In this document: in pieces, positions 21,404 to 21,452 of the stretch
Position numbering within the stretch: the stretch's first letter is position 1
Layout of the letters: each line of letters begins with the position of its first letter
Source of the DNA: Bacillota bacterium
GTDB taxonomy: Bacteria; Bacillota; Clostridia; Oscillospirales; Acutalibacteraceae
Length of the DNA stretch: 21,452 bases
Direction: 5' to 3'
Assembly (NCBI GenBank): GCA_023418995.1
Contig: JAEZYP010000061.1
Location: forward strand, 1 to 21,452
The notes under the pieces: model-generated
What the model saw: the letters and a program-made list of their open reading frames with translations, nothing else
Database searches by the model: none
Told to the model about the DNA's origin: nothing
Made by a program: the position numbers and the translations under genes

Positions 21404-21452
21404 ATGGGAGAAAATAAAAAGACCCATGCACAACTTATGTAAGTTATGCATG
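21404..21452 (-). terminator. Terminator or leader hairpin upstream of the Ca2+ ATPase
   Basis: On the minus strand, CATGCATAACTT (21441-21452) pairs with AAGTTGTGCATG (21425-21436) around ACAT, followed by GGGTCTTTTTATTTT. The stem may extend past the window edge. It either ends an upstream gene or is an attenuator in the ATPase leader. Confidence 0.6.

Noticed and set aside
1..21452. CRISPR array or insertion sequence
   Set aside because: No regularly spaced repeats and no transposase gene were seen. The only recombinases are the tyrosine integrase and the inactive-looking resolvase domain.

Overview
The window looks like a piece of an endospore-forming Clostridia (Firmicutes) chromosome, probably Oscillospirales-like. 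The reasons are a cwlJ-gerQ spore germination pair, Gram-positive lipoproteins, strong GGAGG ribosome binding sites and TTGACA/TATAAT promoters. The genus cannot be fixed from the sequence alone.

Bases 1 to about 13,010 look like the integrase-proximal end of an integrative element (ICE or IME) whose other end lies left of the window. From left to right it holds: two excisionase-like helix-turn-helix (HTH) proteins and a small basic protein; a Fic AMP-transferase on the minus strand; and a strong promoter with a diverged c-di-GMP-I (GEMM-I)-like riboswitch. The riboswitch leads into an HTH protein, a MORC/MutL-type GHKL ATPase and a Z1-type P-loop NTPase, a set typical of restriction or anti-phage islands. 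The NTPase is cut short by an apparent deletion that joins it to a gene for a secreted protein. Two more secreted proteins follow, one with a possible caspase-like His/Cys pair, then a 1.25 kb AT-rich stretch with a decayed copy of the second one and several hairpins.

The integration module (9.3-12.5 kb) comprises a sigma-like regulator, a hairpin-rich block that may be a structured RNA, a nine-codon leader ORF, an orphan MazF toxin, a resolvase-domain protein without the catalytic serine, an excisionase and a tyrosine integrase. The last four genes overlap end to end. The module abuts an intact tRNA-Ser(CGA). The first 42 nt of this tRNA are repeated 160 bp further on, and integrase-arm-like repeats lie on both sides of the intact copy, so the site resembles attP or the scar of a tandem insertion.

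From about 13.0 kb the sequence reads as core chromosome: cwlJ-gerQ, a convergent lipoprotein, a two-gene unit (DUF815 AAA+ ATPase and a substrate-binding lipoprotein fused to a peptidoglycan-binding domain), an 840-bp gene-free region with a probable ~100-nt small RNA and several large inverted repeats, and a minus-strand P-type Ca2+ ATPase.

The most interesting points are the riboswitch-led MORC/Z1 cassette, the structured block and leader ORF ahead of the orphan MazF, the att arrangement at tRNA-Ser, and the unassigned small RNA near 18.2 kb.
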